Positions 20,947-29,635 of a stretch of DNA of 64,000 nucleotides are shown piece by piece. Position numbers and translations under genes: made by a program. The notes under the pieces are model-generated. The model made no database searches, was not told where the DNA came from, and saw nothing but the letters and a program-made list of their open reading frames with translations. Source of the DNA: Mycolicibacterium aubagnense (GTDB taxonomy: Bacteria > Actinomycetota > Actinomycetes > Mycobacteriales > Mycobacteriaceae); contig NZ_AP022577.1 in NCBI RefSeq assembly GCF_010730955.1, forward strand, positions 5,456,001-5,520,000, read 5' to 3'. Within the stretch, counting starts at the first letter, position 1, and each line of letters begins with the position of its first letter.

Positions 20947-22350
20947 TTAGGTTGTGGGACTGTCGGTTTCGCTATCGTCGTCGCCGCCTTCTTCCTCTGC
21001 CGGGTACAGGGTGGGGTGGTGGTAGTGGTTGGTGCGGGGTTGGCCGGTGTCGAGTAGTGGTGGTGGGGTCCAGTGGGCGCGGCCGTTGTTCATGGTGGTG
21101 GTCCAGCCGCCGGTGTGGGCGGCGCGGTTGTCGCAGCCGCACGCGAGGGCGAGGTTGGTGATGTCGGTGGGGCCACCGTCGGACCAGTCGGTGTCGACGT
21201 GGTGGGCTTGGCAGCGGGAGGCGGGGGCGGTGCAGCCCGGGCGGGTGCAGCCCCGATCACGCGCGAACAGCATGATGCGTTGCCCCGCGGAGGCGGTGCG
21301 CCGGGCCCGGCCCAAATAGAGCGGGATGTTGGTGTGTTGGTCGAAGACCGCGAGGTAGTGGTGGGCGCCGTGGCTGGCCATCCGGATCAGGTCCGGGATG
21401 GGGAGTTTGGTGCCGGTGTGGGTGAGGGCGGTCCCCGTTCCCTGTTGGAGTTCGGTCAGGGTGGTGGTGACCACGATGGTGACGGGTAGGCCGTTGTGGT
21501 TGCCGAGGTCGGTGCCGAGGGTGATACGGCCCGTGGCGGCGAGGGCGTCGTGGTTGCGTTGTTCGGTGCTGCGGGTGTCATTGTCGATCTGGGCTTGGCT
21601 GGGTGTGCCGGACTGGCACGGGGTGGGGTCGGCGGGGTTGCACATGCCGGGGGCGCCGAGTTTGGCGTGGACGGCTTCGAGGGTGGCGCGGGCTTGGGGG
21701 TCGAGCCAGCCGTCGACTTTGGACATGCCGTCGGGTTGCTGTTTGCCGATGCGGACGCTGCGTTTGCGGGCGCGTTCGGCGTCATCGGGTAGTGGCCCGT
21801 CTTGGTCGAGCAGGTAGCGCAATTGGTGGGCTGCGGCCCGGAGTTCTTCGGGGGTTTGGTGTCGGGCTCCGGCGGTCAGTGTCTGTTCGCACTGGGTTTG
21901 GGTGGTGAGGTCGACCCGGGTGGGCAGATTCGCGATGAAGTTGCCGATCACCGCGATGTGCTCGGTGTTGATCGCTCCGGCGGCCTGCGCGGCTGCGGCG
22001 GACTCCCATCGTGGTGGCAACGCTTCCCCGGTGAGCCCTGACCGTGGGCCCAGGTTCTCCATGTCGCGGACCCGGCGCCGGGCTTCCGTGGCGGAGATGC
22101 GCAAGCGAATCCGCAGCACGTCGGCCCAGTTCTTCGCCCCGATCTCTTTCGGGGTGGTTTGGGTGGTCAGGGCGGCCAGGATGCGGTGATCGACCGCTTC
22201 GGCGGCACACCGCAATCGTTCGCGGTGGGACTGTAATTCCAGCAGTTCCGGCACCCCGAGTTCGGTGTAATCGAGGGCAGCGACCCGGGCCACCGCGGCG
22301 TCGAGGTCGGTGTAGACCTCTTCGACGAGGTCCGGATCGGTCAATCCCAT
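20947..22350 (-). CDS. 13E12-family HNH endonuclease/DUF222 protein
   Basis: 467 aa from ATG 22350. The N-terminal two thirds is DUF222 (ADVLRIRLRISATEARRRV, WLDPQARATLEAVHAKLG). The C-terminal region carries an HNH motif: RDRGCTRPGCTAPASRCQAHHVDTDWSDGG then NLALACGCDNRAAHTGGW, with zinc-binding Cys pairs. This is the mycobacterial REP13E12 protein family, several members of which are DNA-damage inducible in M. tuberculosis. An exact SOS box lies directly before the start, supporting LexA control. The 13E12 genes are repetitive and can serve as phage integration targets; no prophage is seen here. The C-terminus is Glu/Asp-rich. Confidence 0.92.
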   Translation of the reverse strand: MGLTDPDLVEEVYTDLDAAVARVAALDYTELGVPELLELQSHRERLRCAAEAVDHRILAALTTQTTPKEIGAKNWADVLRIRLRISATEARRRVRDMENLGPRSGLTGEALPPRWESAAAAQAAGAINTEHIAVIGNFIANLPTRVDLTTQTQCEQTLTAGARHQTPEELRAAAHQLRYLLDQDGPLPDDAERARKRSVRIGKQQPDGMSKVDGWLDPQARATLEAVHAKLGAPGMCNPADPTPCQSGTPSQAQIDNDTRSTEQRNHDALAATGRITLGTDLGNHNGLPVTIVVTTTLTELQQGTGTALTHTGTKLPIPDLIRMASHGAHHYLAVFDQHTNIPLYLGRARRTASAGQRIMLFARDRGCTRPGCTAPASRCQAHHVDTDWSDGGPTDITNLALACGCDNRAAHTGGWTTTMNNGRAHWTPPPLLDTGQPRTNHYHHPTLYPAEEEGGDDDSETDSPTT

Positions 22351-22353
22351 ACT

Positions 22354-22369
22354 TCGAACACTAGTTCGA
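22354..22369. promoter_or_regulatory. LexA/SOS box of the 13E12 gene
   Basis: TCGAAC-ACTA-GTTCGA matches the mycobacterial LexA consensus TCGAAC-N4-GTTCGA at every defined base. It sits 3 bp upstream of the ATG at 22350, so the promoter and a near-leaderless transcript must overlap it, which suits repression. Confidence 0.9.
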
Positions 22370-22523
22370 TGCACCGACAAGTGGGCGTGCCAGATGGGGC
22401 GCTAGTCACCTACTGTGACCAGCGTAAACAAAGTGACCAAAGTTTTTCAGAGGCTTGGAGGGCGGGGTCAAGAACGGCCGCCGAGGGCTCGACCGGCACT
22501 CATTCGCAGCCGAGGTCGGCAGC

Positions 22524-22805
22524 GTGAAACAATTGCAGCCCGTGAAGACCTTCGATGCGCTATTCGCCGAGCTCAGTGAGCGAGCGCAGACCCGGCCGGC
22601 CGGCAGCGGCACCGTCGCGGCGTTGGACGCCGGGGTGCATCATCTGGGCAAGAAGATCATCGAAGAGGCCGGCGAGGTATGGATCGCCGCTGAACACGAG
22701 AGCGACGACGAGCTGGCGGGCGAGATCAGCCAGCTCCTGTACTGGACGCAGGTGTTGATGATCAAGCGTGGCCTCACCCTCGACGACGTGTACGGCAAGC
22801 TGTGA
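22524..22805 (+). CDS. hisE: Phosphoribosyl-ATP pyrophosphatase
   Basis: 93 aa from GTG 22524, the same length as M. tuberculosis HisE; the frame is open back to 22455 but that extension is not conserved. HisE removes pyrophosphate from phosphoribosyl-ATP in the second step of histidine synthesis. The all-alpha NTP pyrophosphohydrolase motif is visible as [22 protein letters not shown], with the metal-binding EExxE and ExxD acids. hisG follows with a 4-bp overlap. Upstream (22405-22419) is a short palindrome GTCAC-N5-GTGAC of unknown meaning. Confidence 0.95.
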   Translation: MKQLQPVKTFDALFAELSERAQTRPAGSGTVAALDAGVHHLGKKIIEEAGEVWIAAEHESDDELAGEISQLLYWTQVLMIKRGLTLDDVYGKL

Positions 22806-23671
22806 CCGGCGCATCGTCCAACGGCCTGCTCCGCGTCGCCGTCCCGAACAAGGGCGCGCTCAGTGAGTCGGCCGCCCACATCCTGTCCGAGGCCGGATAC
22901 CGCCGACGCACCGATCCCAAGGATCTGACGGTTGTCGATCCGGTGAACAAGGTCGAGTTCTTCTTCCTGCGGCCCAAGGACATTGCCATCTACGTGGGGT
23001 CCGGGCAGTTGGACTTCGGCATCACCGGCCGCGACCTGGCCGCTGAATCGATGGCTCCGGTCAGTGAGCGGCTGGCCCTGGGCTTCGGGTCGTCGACGTT
23101 CCGTTACGCCGCGCCCGCCGGCCGGGACTGGACGGTTGCCGACCTGGCGGGTAAGCGCGTCGCCAGCGCCTACCCGAACTTGGTGCGGAAAGACCTGGCC
23201 GACAAGGGAATTGAGGCGACCGTGATCCGCCTCGACGGCGCGGTGGAGATCTCGATCCAGCTCGGGGTGGCCGATGCCATCGCCGACGTCGTCGGTTCCG
23301 GCCGGACGTTGGCGCTGCACAACCTGGTGGCCTTCGGCGAATCGCTGTGTGATTCGGAGGCCGTGTTGATCGAGCGCGCTGATGTCGCGCCCGACGCCGC
23401 CCGCGACCAGCTTGCCGCCCGCATCCAGGGTGTCGTGTTCGGGCAGCAGTACCTGATGCTCGATTACGACTGCCCCCGCACCGTTTTGGAGCAGGCGACG
23501 GCCATCACGCCGGGCCTCGAATCGCCGACCATCGCACCGCTGGCGGACGCCGACTGGGTCGCTGTTCGCGCTCTGGTCCCACGCCGCCAGGTCAACGCCA
23601 TCATGGACGAGCTGACCGTCATCGGGGCCAAGGCAATCCTGGCGTCCGACATTCGGTTCTGTCGCTTCTGA
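22802..23671 (+). CDS. hisG: ATP phosphoribosyltransferase (long form)
   Basis: 289 aa from GTG 22802, overlapping the hisE stop by 4 bp. It catalyses the first, feedback-inhibited step of histidine synthesis, joining ATP and PRPP. The catalytic core includes [11 protein letters not shown] near the N-terminus and the PRPP loop [11 protein letters not shown]. The extra C-terminal domain (about residues 215-289, ending [23 protein letters not shown]) is the histidine-binding regulatory domain of long-form, homohexameric HisG. hisE-hisG order is conserved in mycobacteria. Confidence 0.97.
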   Translation: MTGASSNGLLRVAVPNKGALSESAAHILSEAGYRRRTDPKDLTVVDPVNKVEFFFLRPKDIAIYVGSGQLDFGITGRDLAAESMAPVSERLALGFGSSTFRYAAPAGRDWTVADLAGKRVASAYPNLVRKDLADKGIEATVIRLDGAVEISIQLGVADAIADVVGSGRTLALHNLVAFGESLCDSEAVLIERADVAPDAARDQLAARIQGVVFGQQYLMLDYDCPRTVLEQATAITPGLESPTIAPLADADWVAVRALVPRRQVNAIMDELTVIGAKAILASDIRFCRF

Positions 23672-23732
23672 CCCGTACCGGTGTTAGCGTCCCCGTAGGT
23701 TCGCCAACCTGCACTTCCGACTGGAGGGTCAC

Positions 23733-24233
23733 GTGACGCAAGCGCTGATACTGCTGTTCGCCTTACTCATCGGTGTGGTTGCCGGGCTACGGGCGCTCAC
23801 TCCACCCGCGGTGGTGGCGTGGGGCGCCAAGCTCGGCTGGTTGCCGCTCGCGGGCACCTGGGCTGGCTGGGTCGGCCACTGGATCACCGTCACGGTGCTG
23901 ACCATTCTGCTGGTGGTCGAGTTGATCACCGACCAGTTGCCTTCGACACCGCCCCGGACCGTGCCGGCCCAGTTCGGGGCTCGGCTATTCACCGGCGCGT
24001 TCGCGGGTGCGGTCATCGGCGCCGGCTGGCACCACACTTTCATCGGCACGGGTGCCGGAATGATCGGCGCGGTTATCGGGACTATGGCCGGTTTCCACGC
24101 TCGCCGAATCCTGGTGGCGCGCAATGGTGGACACGACCTGCCGGTGGCGATTGCGGAGGACGTCATCGCGGTCGCCGGCGGCTTCGCGGTAGCAGCCTTC
24201 ACCCTGAGTGCGATCGGTCCGTATGTCGGCTGA
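23733..24233 (+). CDS. DUF4126 integral membrane protein
   Basis: 166 aa from GTG 23733 with GGAGGGTCAC just upstream. Four or five hydrophobic helices, the first containing the family-typical GLRALTPPAVVAW and later GAVIGTMAGFHARR and DVIAVAGGF. It fits the DUF4126 family of unknown function and the small membrane protein found after hisG in M. tuberculosis (Rv2120c, from memory). It overlaps the next gene by 11 bp. This is the last gene of the conserved backbone before the accessory block. Confidence 0.85.
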   Translation: MTQALILLFALLIGVVAGLRALTPPAVVAWGAKLGWLPLAGTWAGWVGHWITVTVLTILLVVELITDQLPSTPPRTVPAQFGARLFTGAFAGAVIGAGWHHTFIGTGAGMIGAVIGTMAGFHARRILVARNGGHDLPVAIAEDVIAVAGGFAVAAFTLSAIGPYVG

Positions 24234-25596
24234 GATCAAGGCATTCGACGCCATCATTGTCGGCGCAGGGCAGGCCGGGCCGCCGCTGGCCGGCAGGCTG
24301 GTCGACGCCGGCCACACCGTCGCCGTTGTCGAGCGAAAGCTCGTCGGCGGCACCTGCGTGAACTACGGCTGTATCCCGACCAAGACGCTGGTCGCGAGTG
24401 CATATGCCGCACACCTGGCCCGTCGTGGTGCCGAATACGGCATCAGCACTGGCGACGTGACCGTCGACATCGCAAAAGTCATGGGCCGCAAGGATGGGAT
24501 CGTCACCGCGGACCGCGAGGGCGTCGAAAGCTGGCTCGAAGGCATGGACGGCTGCACGCTGGTCCGCGGACACGCACGTTTTCTCGACCCGCACACACTC
24601 CAGGTCGGCGACCAGAAGCTCACCGCCGAACGGATATTCCTCAACACCGGCGGGCGTGCGACCGCCCCCGACATCCCCGGACTCGCCGACGTCGAGTACC
24701 TGACCAATGTCGGCATCCTCGAACTCGACACGGTGCCAGACCATCTGGTGATCATCGGCGGAAGTTACATCGGTCTCGAGTTCGCGCAGATGTTCCGCCG
24801 GTTCGGCGCCGAGGTCACGGTGGTCGAACGCGGACCGCGGCTGGCCTCGCGCGAGGACGACGACGTCTGCGCCGCGATCAAAGACATCCTCGAACGTGAG
24901 GGCATCACAATCCACCTGGACGCCAACGACATCCGGGTATCGCGCGACGGCGACGGCGTGGCAGTCAGCACCGGTAGCGCCGTTGTGTCCGGATCGCACC
25001 TACTGGTCGCCGTCGGGCGCGTGCCCAACACCGACGACCTCGGCCTCGAAAAGATCGGGGTGGCAACGGACTCCAGGGGATACGTCACCGTCGACGATCA
25101 GCTTCGGACCACCGTCGACCACATCTGGGCCATGGGGGACTGCAACGGCAAGGGCGCGTTCACCCACACGTCGTACAACGACTTCGAGATCGTCGCGGCG
25201 AATCTGCTCGACAATGAACCGCGCCGGGTCAGCGACCGCATTCCGACCTACGCGCTGTACATCGATCCGCCGCTGGGCCGGGCCGGGATGACCGAGGCTC
25301 AGGTCCGGGCGTCAGGACGAAAAGCGTTGGTGGGTAAGCGTCCGATGACGCGCGTCGGCCGGGCGGTCGAAAAAGGGGAGACCCAGGGCTTCATGAAGGT
25401 CGTGGTGGACGCCGAGACCAACCAGATTCTCGGCGCGTCCATTCTCGGCGTCGGCGGCGACGAGGTGGTGCACTGCATCCTCGACCTGATGGCCGCGAAA
25501 GCCCCATACACCACCATGACGCACACCGTGCACATCCACCCGACGGTCGCCGAGCTGGTGCCCACCATGCTCGAGGGGCTCAGGCCCCTGCCGTAA
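24223..25596 (+). CDS. Class I pyridine nucleotide-disulfide oxidoreductase (mercuric reductase-like)
   Basis: 457 aa from ATG 24223. FAD-binding GAGQAGPPLAG at the N-terminus, redox-active disulfide GGTCVNYGCIPTKTL near residue 43-48, NAD(P)-binding GGSYIGLEFAQMFRRFG near residue 178, second FAD motif WAMGDCNG, and a C-terminal HTVHIHPTVAEL with the His-Glu pair used by this family. It reduces a disulfide or other acceptor with NAD(P)H. It lacks the N-terminal heavy-metal domain and C-terminal Cys pair of true mercuric reductases. Lipoamide, mycothione or an unknown disulfide are possible substrates. Its end overlaps the convergent flavodoxin gene by 17 bp. Confidence 0.88.
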   Translation: MSAEIKAFDAIIVGAGQAGPPLAGRLVDAGHTVAVVERKLVGGTCVNYGCIPTKTLVASAYAAHLARRGAEYGISTGDVTVDIAKVMGRKDGIVTADREGVESWLEGMDGCTLVRGHARFLDPHTLQVGDQKLTAERIFLNTGGRATAPDIPGLADVEYLTNVGILELDTVPDHLVIIGGSYIGLEFAQMFRRFGAEVTVVERGPRLASREDDDVCAAIKDILEREGITIHLDANDIRVSRDGDGVAVSTGSAVVSGSHLLVAVGRVPNTDDLGLEKIGVATDSRGYVTVDDQLRTTVDHIWAMGDCNGKGAFTHTSYNDFEIVAANLLDNEPRRVSDRIPTYALYIDPPLGRAGMTEAQVRASGRKALVGKRPMTRVGRAVEKGETQGFMKVVVDAETNQILGASILGVGGDEVVHCILDLMAAKAPYTTMTHTVHIHPTVAELVPTMLEGLRPLP

Positions 25597-26218
25597 CTGC
25601 TTCCGTAATAGCCTGCGCCGCAGCGCGTCCGGCGACCAGTTGTTGGGTGACCTCGGCGACCCGCCGGCCCAGGTGCTCGCACGTCGCGACATCGGAGGGG
25701 TGCACTTCGTCGGGGTTCGCGTCGACGTCCGTTGCTGCCGCAGCGCCCAACCAGAAGCCCAACCGGTTGAGGTCACTCTCACTGGCAGCGGAGTGATTCC
25801 ACCCGGGGCCCAGGCCCAAATTCACCCAGTGCATGTGATGCTGTGCGGCGAAAATTGCCAGTGAGACAAGCGAATTGAGTTTGTCGCCACTCTTGGAACC
25901 CGAGTTGGTGAAGCCTGCTGCGACCTTGTCGCCCCACGTGCCCTGCTGGCAGCGCCGGCCCGTCTGCTCGGCGAACATCTGGAACCCCGCCGACACATTG
26001 CCCATGTAGGTGGCGGTTCCGAAGATGATCGCGTCGGCCGCATCGAGGGTCTGCCAGTCGTCGTCTGTGAGATCGCCCAACCGGATGGGGGTGACGACCG
26101 CGCCCGTGGCCCGGGCTCCAGCCGCGACTGCCTCGGCCAGAACCGCGGTGTGTCCGAATCCGGATTGGTAGGCGATCACCACCGACGGGGCGGCGTGAAA
26201 AACATTGTCCGACATCAT
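25580..26218 (-). CDS. Flavodoxin-family (WrbA-like) NAD(P)H:quinone reductase
   Basis: 212 aa from ATG 26218 (or the adjacent ATG 26215). SGFGHTAVLAEAVAAGA fits the FMN-phosphate loop of the flavodoxin/WrbA fold, and FGTATYMGNVSAGFQMFAEQTG and AAGFTNSGSKSGDK are the flavin-contacting loops. It probably performs two-electron reduction of quinones or nitro compounds. It is the third gene of an ArsR-SRPBCC-flavodoxin set on the minus strand, 6 bp after the SRPBCC gene, so the ArsR repressor likely controls it. Confidence 0.85.
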   Translation of the reverse strand: MMSDNVFHAAPSVVIAYQSGFGHTAVLAEAVAAGARATGAVVTPIRLGDLTDDDWQTLDAADAIIFGTATYMGNVSAGFQMFAEQTGRRCQQGTWGDKVAAGFTNSGSKSGDKLNSLVSLAIFAAQHHMHWVNLGLGPGWNHSAASESDLNRLGFWLGAAAATDVDANPDEVHPSDVATCEHLGRRVAEVTQQLVAGRAAAQAITEAVTAGA

Positions 26219-26224
26219 GTTCTC

Positions 26225-26752
26225 CTAAGCGTTCGGGTTTGTGGGCGGGGCGTCGAGCGGGCTGTGTCCGGCGATCTCTGCATATCGCTCCAGCCAGCCG
26301 GGGAGTGGCGTGCCGTCAAGTAGTGCCTGCAGCCGGTCCAGGAAAGCCTGCGTGCCGGGCCGGAATCCGTTGGCGTTGGGCACGCCGAGGCCGCGATGCG
26401 TCATCCGGAGCAGCGTGCCGCTGCCGTCGGCGGTGAGTTCGTAACGGACGACGCCGGGTTCGACGATCTGCTGGTGCCATTCGTGCTCGAATACGTGCGG
26501 CGGATCCCAGACGAGGATGCGACCCGTCATGCGCTTCATCTCCGGCGGCACGGGCGGCCCGGAGGCGACCGTCTCGATCGAGCCGCCCACGCGGCCGTCG
26601 ATTGCGGTCTTGCCCATCCAGATGTCACGATGCGCGGGCTCGGTGATCGCGGCCCATACCCGCTCGACGGGATGGCGCAGGCGCCGTTCGAATGTCAGTG
26701 TCGCGCGGTCGCCCTCGACGGTGACGACGCCCTCGAGTTCAGCGGCTGCCAT
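26225..26752 (-). CDS. SRPBCC/AHSA1-family protein
   Basis: 175 aa from ATG 26752, chosen for its strong upstream GAGGAGGA; the open frame extends further without support. FERRLRHPVERVWAAITEP, followed by the W and G pattern typical of AHSA1 (WMGKTAIDGRVGG, FEHEW), gives the START-like helix-grip fold. In this arrangement such proteins bind small hydrophobic ligands. The gene overlaps the upstream arsR gene by 14 bp, a pairing seen in many actinobacteria, where the ArsR protein regulates the SRPBCC partner. Confidence 0.87.
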   Translation of the reverse strand: MAAAELEGVVTVEGDRATLTFERRLRHPVERVWAAITEPAHRDIWMGKTAIDGRVGGSIETVASGPPVPPEMKRMTGRILVWDPPHVFEHEWHQQIVEPGVVRYELTADGSGTLLRMTHRGLGVPNANGFRPGTQAFLDRLQALLDGTPLPGWLERYAEIAGHSPLDAPPTNPNA

Positions 26753-27065
26753 GTTCCTCCTCGAATGTCGAATCCAGATGACGCTCAATGGCGTCCAGAT
26801 GGCTGGTCCAGTACCGGCGGTAGCGTTCGATCCACTGGTCCATCGCGACGAGGCCGTCGGCCCGCAGCGCGTAGATACGTCGTTGGGCGTCGGGCCGCAC
26901 CTCGACCAGCCCGACCTCGCGCAACACCCGGAGGTGGCGGGAGACCGTCGGTTGGGTCAGTCCGGGGAGGGTGGCGACGAGTTCACCTGCCGTGCGTTCA
27001 CCTTCGGCGAGTACGTCGAGCAGCGCGCGCCGGTTCGGTTCGGCGACCGCTTCGAAGACGTCCAT
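26739..27065 (-). CDS. ArsR/SmtB-family transcriptional regulator
   Basis: 108 aa from ATG 27065; ATG 27086 would add 7 residues but lies inside a palindrome. Winged helix-turn-helix: VFEAVAEPNRRALLDVLAEGERTAGELV, then recognition helix LTQPTVSRHLRVLREVGLVEV, and wing RRIYALR. No metal-binding Cys cluster (CVC-type) is seen, so it belongs with the metal-independent ArsR proteins that pair with SRPBCC genes. It heads the three-gene minus-strand operon ending at 25580. Confidence 0.9.
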   Translation of the reverse strand: MDVFEAVAEPNRRALLDVLAEGERTAGELVATLPGLTQPTVSRHLRVLREVGLVEVRPDAQRRIYALRADGLVAMDQWIERYRRYWTSHLDAIERHLDSTFEEEHGSR

Positions 27066-27083
27066 GAGGCCAGTATGCCTACT

Positions 27084-27097
27084 CATCTATATAGATG
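27084..27097. promoter_or_regulatory. Palindromic operator upstream of arsR
   Basis: CATCTATATAGATG is a perfect 14-bp palindrome 18 bp upstream of the arsR ATG at 27065. It is AT-rich against a GC-rich background, as ArsR operators often are. Autoregulation is inferred. Confidence 0.6.
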
Positions 27098-27207
27098 CAA
27101 ACACATATTGTAGTTGCGGTCGTTGTCGGCGAACCGGCCGCCTTGACCGACGCTCGACGGTCATAATTGGCAGTGTCAAGATCAACGGGGGATCGTTGAG
27201 AGCACCG

Positions 27208-27588
27208 ATGGAAACCAGCCCCACGCCCGCACCGGCGCCCCAGGCGGCGGTCAGCACGCGAGCGCGCACCGCTGACGGCGTCGCCATCGTGGTGCTGATC
27301 GTCATTCAGCTCGCCGGTGCCGTCGCAGCGCTGCTCAGCTGCATCGTGTTGCCGATGAGCATCGACAACTGCACCTACCAGGCCTGCGGTGACGAGAAAT
27401 GGATCGCCTGGGCCATCTGGATGCAGATCGCGGCCGTCGCGGTCGCGGGCGCGCTCACCGCTGCGGGACTGATCATGTTGGTGCGCAGGAGGATCGGCTT
27501 CTGGCTGCCATTGCTCGGTTGTGTTATTCAGTGGGCGGTCATCGTTGGCGCGTGGCATTTGGCCGCGCAATCGGGGCCGCTCCATTGA
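27208..27588 (+). CDS. Small membrane protein, unknown
   Basis: 126 aa from ATG 27208 (TTG 27196 also possible). A Pro/Ala-rich N-terminus is followed by three hydrophobic helices (AIVVLIVIQLAGAVAALLSCIV, WIQ-type segment near residue 75-95, and FWLPLLGCVIQWAVIVGAW). The loop between the first two contains CTYQACGDEKW with two Cys. No family recognised. It diverges from the arsR operon. Confidence 0.6.
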   Translation: METSPTPAPAPQAAVSTRARTADGVAIVVLIVIQLAGAVAALLSCIVLPMSIDNCTYQACGDEKWIAWAIWMQIAAVAVAGALTAAGLIMLVRRRIGFWLPLLGCVIQWAVIVGAWHLAAQSGPLH

Positions 27589-28312
27589 ACATCCGCCCCA
27601 GTAGGGACAGGTAACGGCGCTGAAAGTAGCGGACGGAAGCGTCCGCGTGCAATCAGTATCATCGGCCCAGGGGAGGGTAAAGGGGCGGGGCATGGGTAGA
27701 GTCCCGGTGCATTTCCCTAGGTGGCCAACCTGACGTCGATGACGAGCACGGCGAGGCCCGCGAGCATCAACCACCGTGGTCGACGCGCCGAGTGGGAATG
27801 TGTGTCTGCATCTCGTTGTCAGTCGTTCGGCCCCAACGGTTTTCGATGATCACACGCGCAGTCAGCGTCGTTGACCCCACAGTATTCGCCGAATCGGCTC
27901 AGGGGCACGCCGCGTCTTTTCGATGAGGCGGCCGAACGCCGCACCGATCAACTCGAACGGGCCGGAACCCAACGCGGCGTACACACTCAATATCCGCCGC
28001 GTCTGCGGATGCGCCAACTCGCCAGACGATGGATCTTCTCGATCAGCTTGGCCAGACATTCCCCCAGCAGCATCAGGCCCCATCTGGGTCACCCTAATGG
28101 ACCACACCAGCGATGCGTCCGCTGAATCACGCGGCTACGTGGCTACCGGAAGCATCACAAATCCCGCGACCCAGTGATCGCGACCGAACGACCGTGAGTA
28201 AACGCCCACCCGCACAACACATTCAGGGCGTCGTCAACGGCGACGACTGTGTGAATGTCACCTCGGCGACAGCACGGATACCGATGTCGGCCAGCGCGCG
28301 ATCGCCAGACGT
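27589..28312. other. Gene-poor stretch
   Basis: No convincing gene. A minus-strand frame at 27862-28107 (81 aa, ending PEPIRRILWGQRR) has mixed codon use, no Shine-Dalgarno and no recognisable family; it may be a relic. No terminator or RNA fold stood out. Confidence 0.4.
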
Positions 28313-28900
28313 CTATTCAGCGGCGCTGTGCCCGGACTCTGCGGACTTCAGGATGTCCTCGCGGACATCGGGCGGCAGACTGAGCAACGCCGTGGTGATC
28401 TGGCGGACCTGCGGGTCGTGTGCCATTTCCAGCCAACACAATTCGGCCTCCAAGTACCTGGTGTAGGCGCTGCTGGAGTCGGTGAAATAGGCGACGGACA
28501 CGCCGAAGAAATCGGCGAGCGGACGCAGCGTATCTAGGCGCGGATGGCTGCGGCTGCCGGCGCGCAACTGGGACAGGTACGGCGCAGACATCTCAATCCC
28601 GCGGGCGCGCAGGGCATTAATAACCTCAAAGTTGCGCAGCGGTCCGCGGCCGGGCGGACGGACCGTGTCAAACAACCGGTTCAGACGCGCTGCCACGGAG
28701 CCGGGCTCGATTGGCCCCGTCGCGCGGCGACGTCGCATTCGGTAGGTGCCGCGGACCTGGTCGGTGTGATCTGAGGCCTGCGTGTCACCGCCTGAGTTGC
28801 GGATGTCGGCCATCGCTTCGGGTACCACATCGGCAAGCCAATCCAGGCCAATCATGTTGGTATCTCGGCGATCACGACTCGGTCGAACAGACATGGTCAC
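28313..28900 (-). CDS. EspR-like XRE-family regulator
   Basis: 195 aa from GTG 28900, which has AAGGGGG 10 bp upstream. Residues from about 68 match mycobacterial EspR closely in pattern: SVAARLNRLFDTVRPPGRGP, then INALRARGIEMSAPYLSQLRAGSRSHPRLDTLRPLADFFGVSVAYF, an XRE-type helix-turn-helix, then a dimerising helical tail. EspR in M. tuberculosis is a secreted-system regulator and nucleoid-associated protein of about 132 aa. This protein has about 60 extra N-terminal residues; an internal ATG at 28738 would give a normal-sized 142-aa protein but has no ribosome site. It lies among orphan small genes, so it is probably a paralogue rather than the core EspR. Confidence 0.82.
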   Translation of the reverse strand: MTMSVRPSRDRRDTNMIGLDWLADVVPEAMADIRNSGGDTQASDHTDQVRGTYRMRRRRATGPIEPGSVAARLNRLFDTVRPPGRGPLRNFEVINALRARGIEMSAPYLSQLRAGSRSHPRLDTLRPLADFFGVSVAYFTDSSSAYTRYLEAELCWLEMAHDPQVRQITTALLSLPPDVREDILKSAESGHSAAE

Positions 28901-29279
28901 GCGGCAGTTCCCCCCTTGATCTGTCGCCCTCCCCAGAGCGACTGCACACCGCACCCAACTGGTGCGTGCATAGGAATGTTTACACAGATTCGGCATTCTG
29001 TTCATGTGGTGTGTTTCACCGCGTTGGCACGGATGTTGGGACGTTCGGCTCTAGCTTCCGGTTGGTGGGCAACTGACGTTCTGCTCCGGCGGCTGCCGAG
29101 AGCCCGGTCGTGCCTGGTGCAATCGCAGGTGCGGGGAGGGCGGATGCGCCGCCGGTTTCCGGTGTCGACCGCGCGGCAGGAGTTGACGAGCGAGTCCGCT
29201 CATGTGATTGTTTGCTTTATCGCGCGAAGTGTAGGCGAGCCGGGGGGCTTGCGGCCTGTGTTCGCAAGGGGGATTGCAC
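28901..29279. other. Intergenic region between EspR-like gene and small orphan genes
   Basis: About 380 bp with no supported gene on either strand. It must hold the promoter of the EspR-like gene (reading left) and possibly that of the small plus-strand genes. No clear palindrome, terminator or riboswitch recognised. Confidence 0.4.
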
Positions 29280-29597
29280 ATGCTGTGCTGCATTGGGCCG
29301 TCGTGTCGTCTTGCGGCGCCATCGGCCGTGTTCGCTGTATCTGCGCCGTTGCGCGTATTTGCCGCGGGTGTGGCGGCCACTGACGCGCAGCCGATGGTCG
29401 CCGGTAGCGGCGGTATAGCGGTGGTAGTGACCGACGCCGAACTTCCACACGTCATGTCGACGCGTCGGCGCCTGCTGCTCGCCATACCGAGCGGGCTGGT
29501 CCTTGCCGCGGTCACGGCCGGCGCCCTCGCTGTTGACTGGCCCGAGCGGATGTTCAGCGAATCCAAGCAGGTTCTCGACATCTGTGGCAAAAACTGA
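29280..29597 (+). CDS. Small hypothetical exported or membrane protein
   Basis: 105 aa from ATG 29280, which has AAGGGGG about 6 bp upstream. Two hydrophobic segments are visible, one near the N-terminus (LAAPSAVFAVSAPLRVFAAG) and one at about residues 64-80 (LLLAIPSGLVLAAVTAGAL). An alternative start at ATG 29454 would give a 47-aa protein MSTRRRLLLAIPSG..., which looks like a short signal-anchored peptide. No family recognised. It is 38 bp before the next membrane protein gene. Confidence 0.35.
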   Translation: MLCCIGPSCRLAAPSAVFAVSAPLRVFAAGVAATDAQPMVAGSGGIAVVVTDAELPHVMSTRRRLLLAIPSGLVLAAVTAGALAVDWPERMFSESKQVLDICGKN

Positions 29598-29635
29598 AAC
29601 GCATTACGCAGCAAAGAAAGTGAAGAGGAATGCCT

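Noticed and set aside
22405-22419. GTCAC-N5-GTGAC palindrome upstream of hisE, considered as a CRP site
   Set aside because: The CRP half-sites are TGTGA then TCACA; here the order and orientation are reversed, so the consensus is not met. It may still be an operator of another protein.
27862-28107. 81-codon minus-strand frame as a gene
   Set aside because: No ribosome site, no family, uneven codon use; it is described only in the gap entry.
29005-29450. Possible cobalamin or c-di-AMP riboswitch upstream of the small genes
   Set aside because: A GCCACTG-like stretch was seen, but the remaining conserved boxes and stems of those riboswitches were not found.
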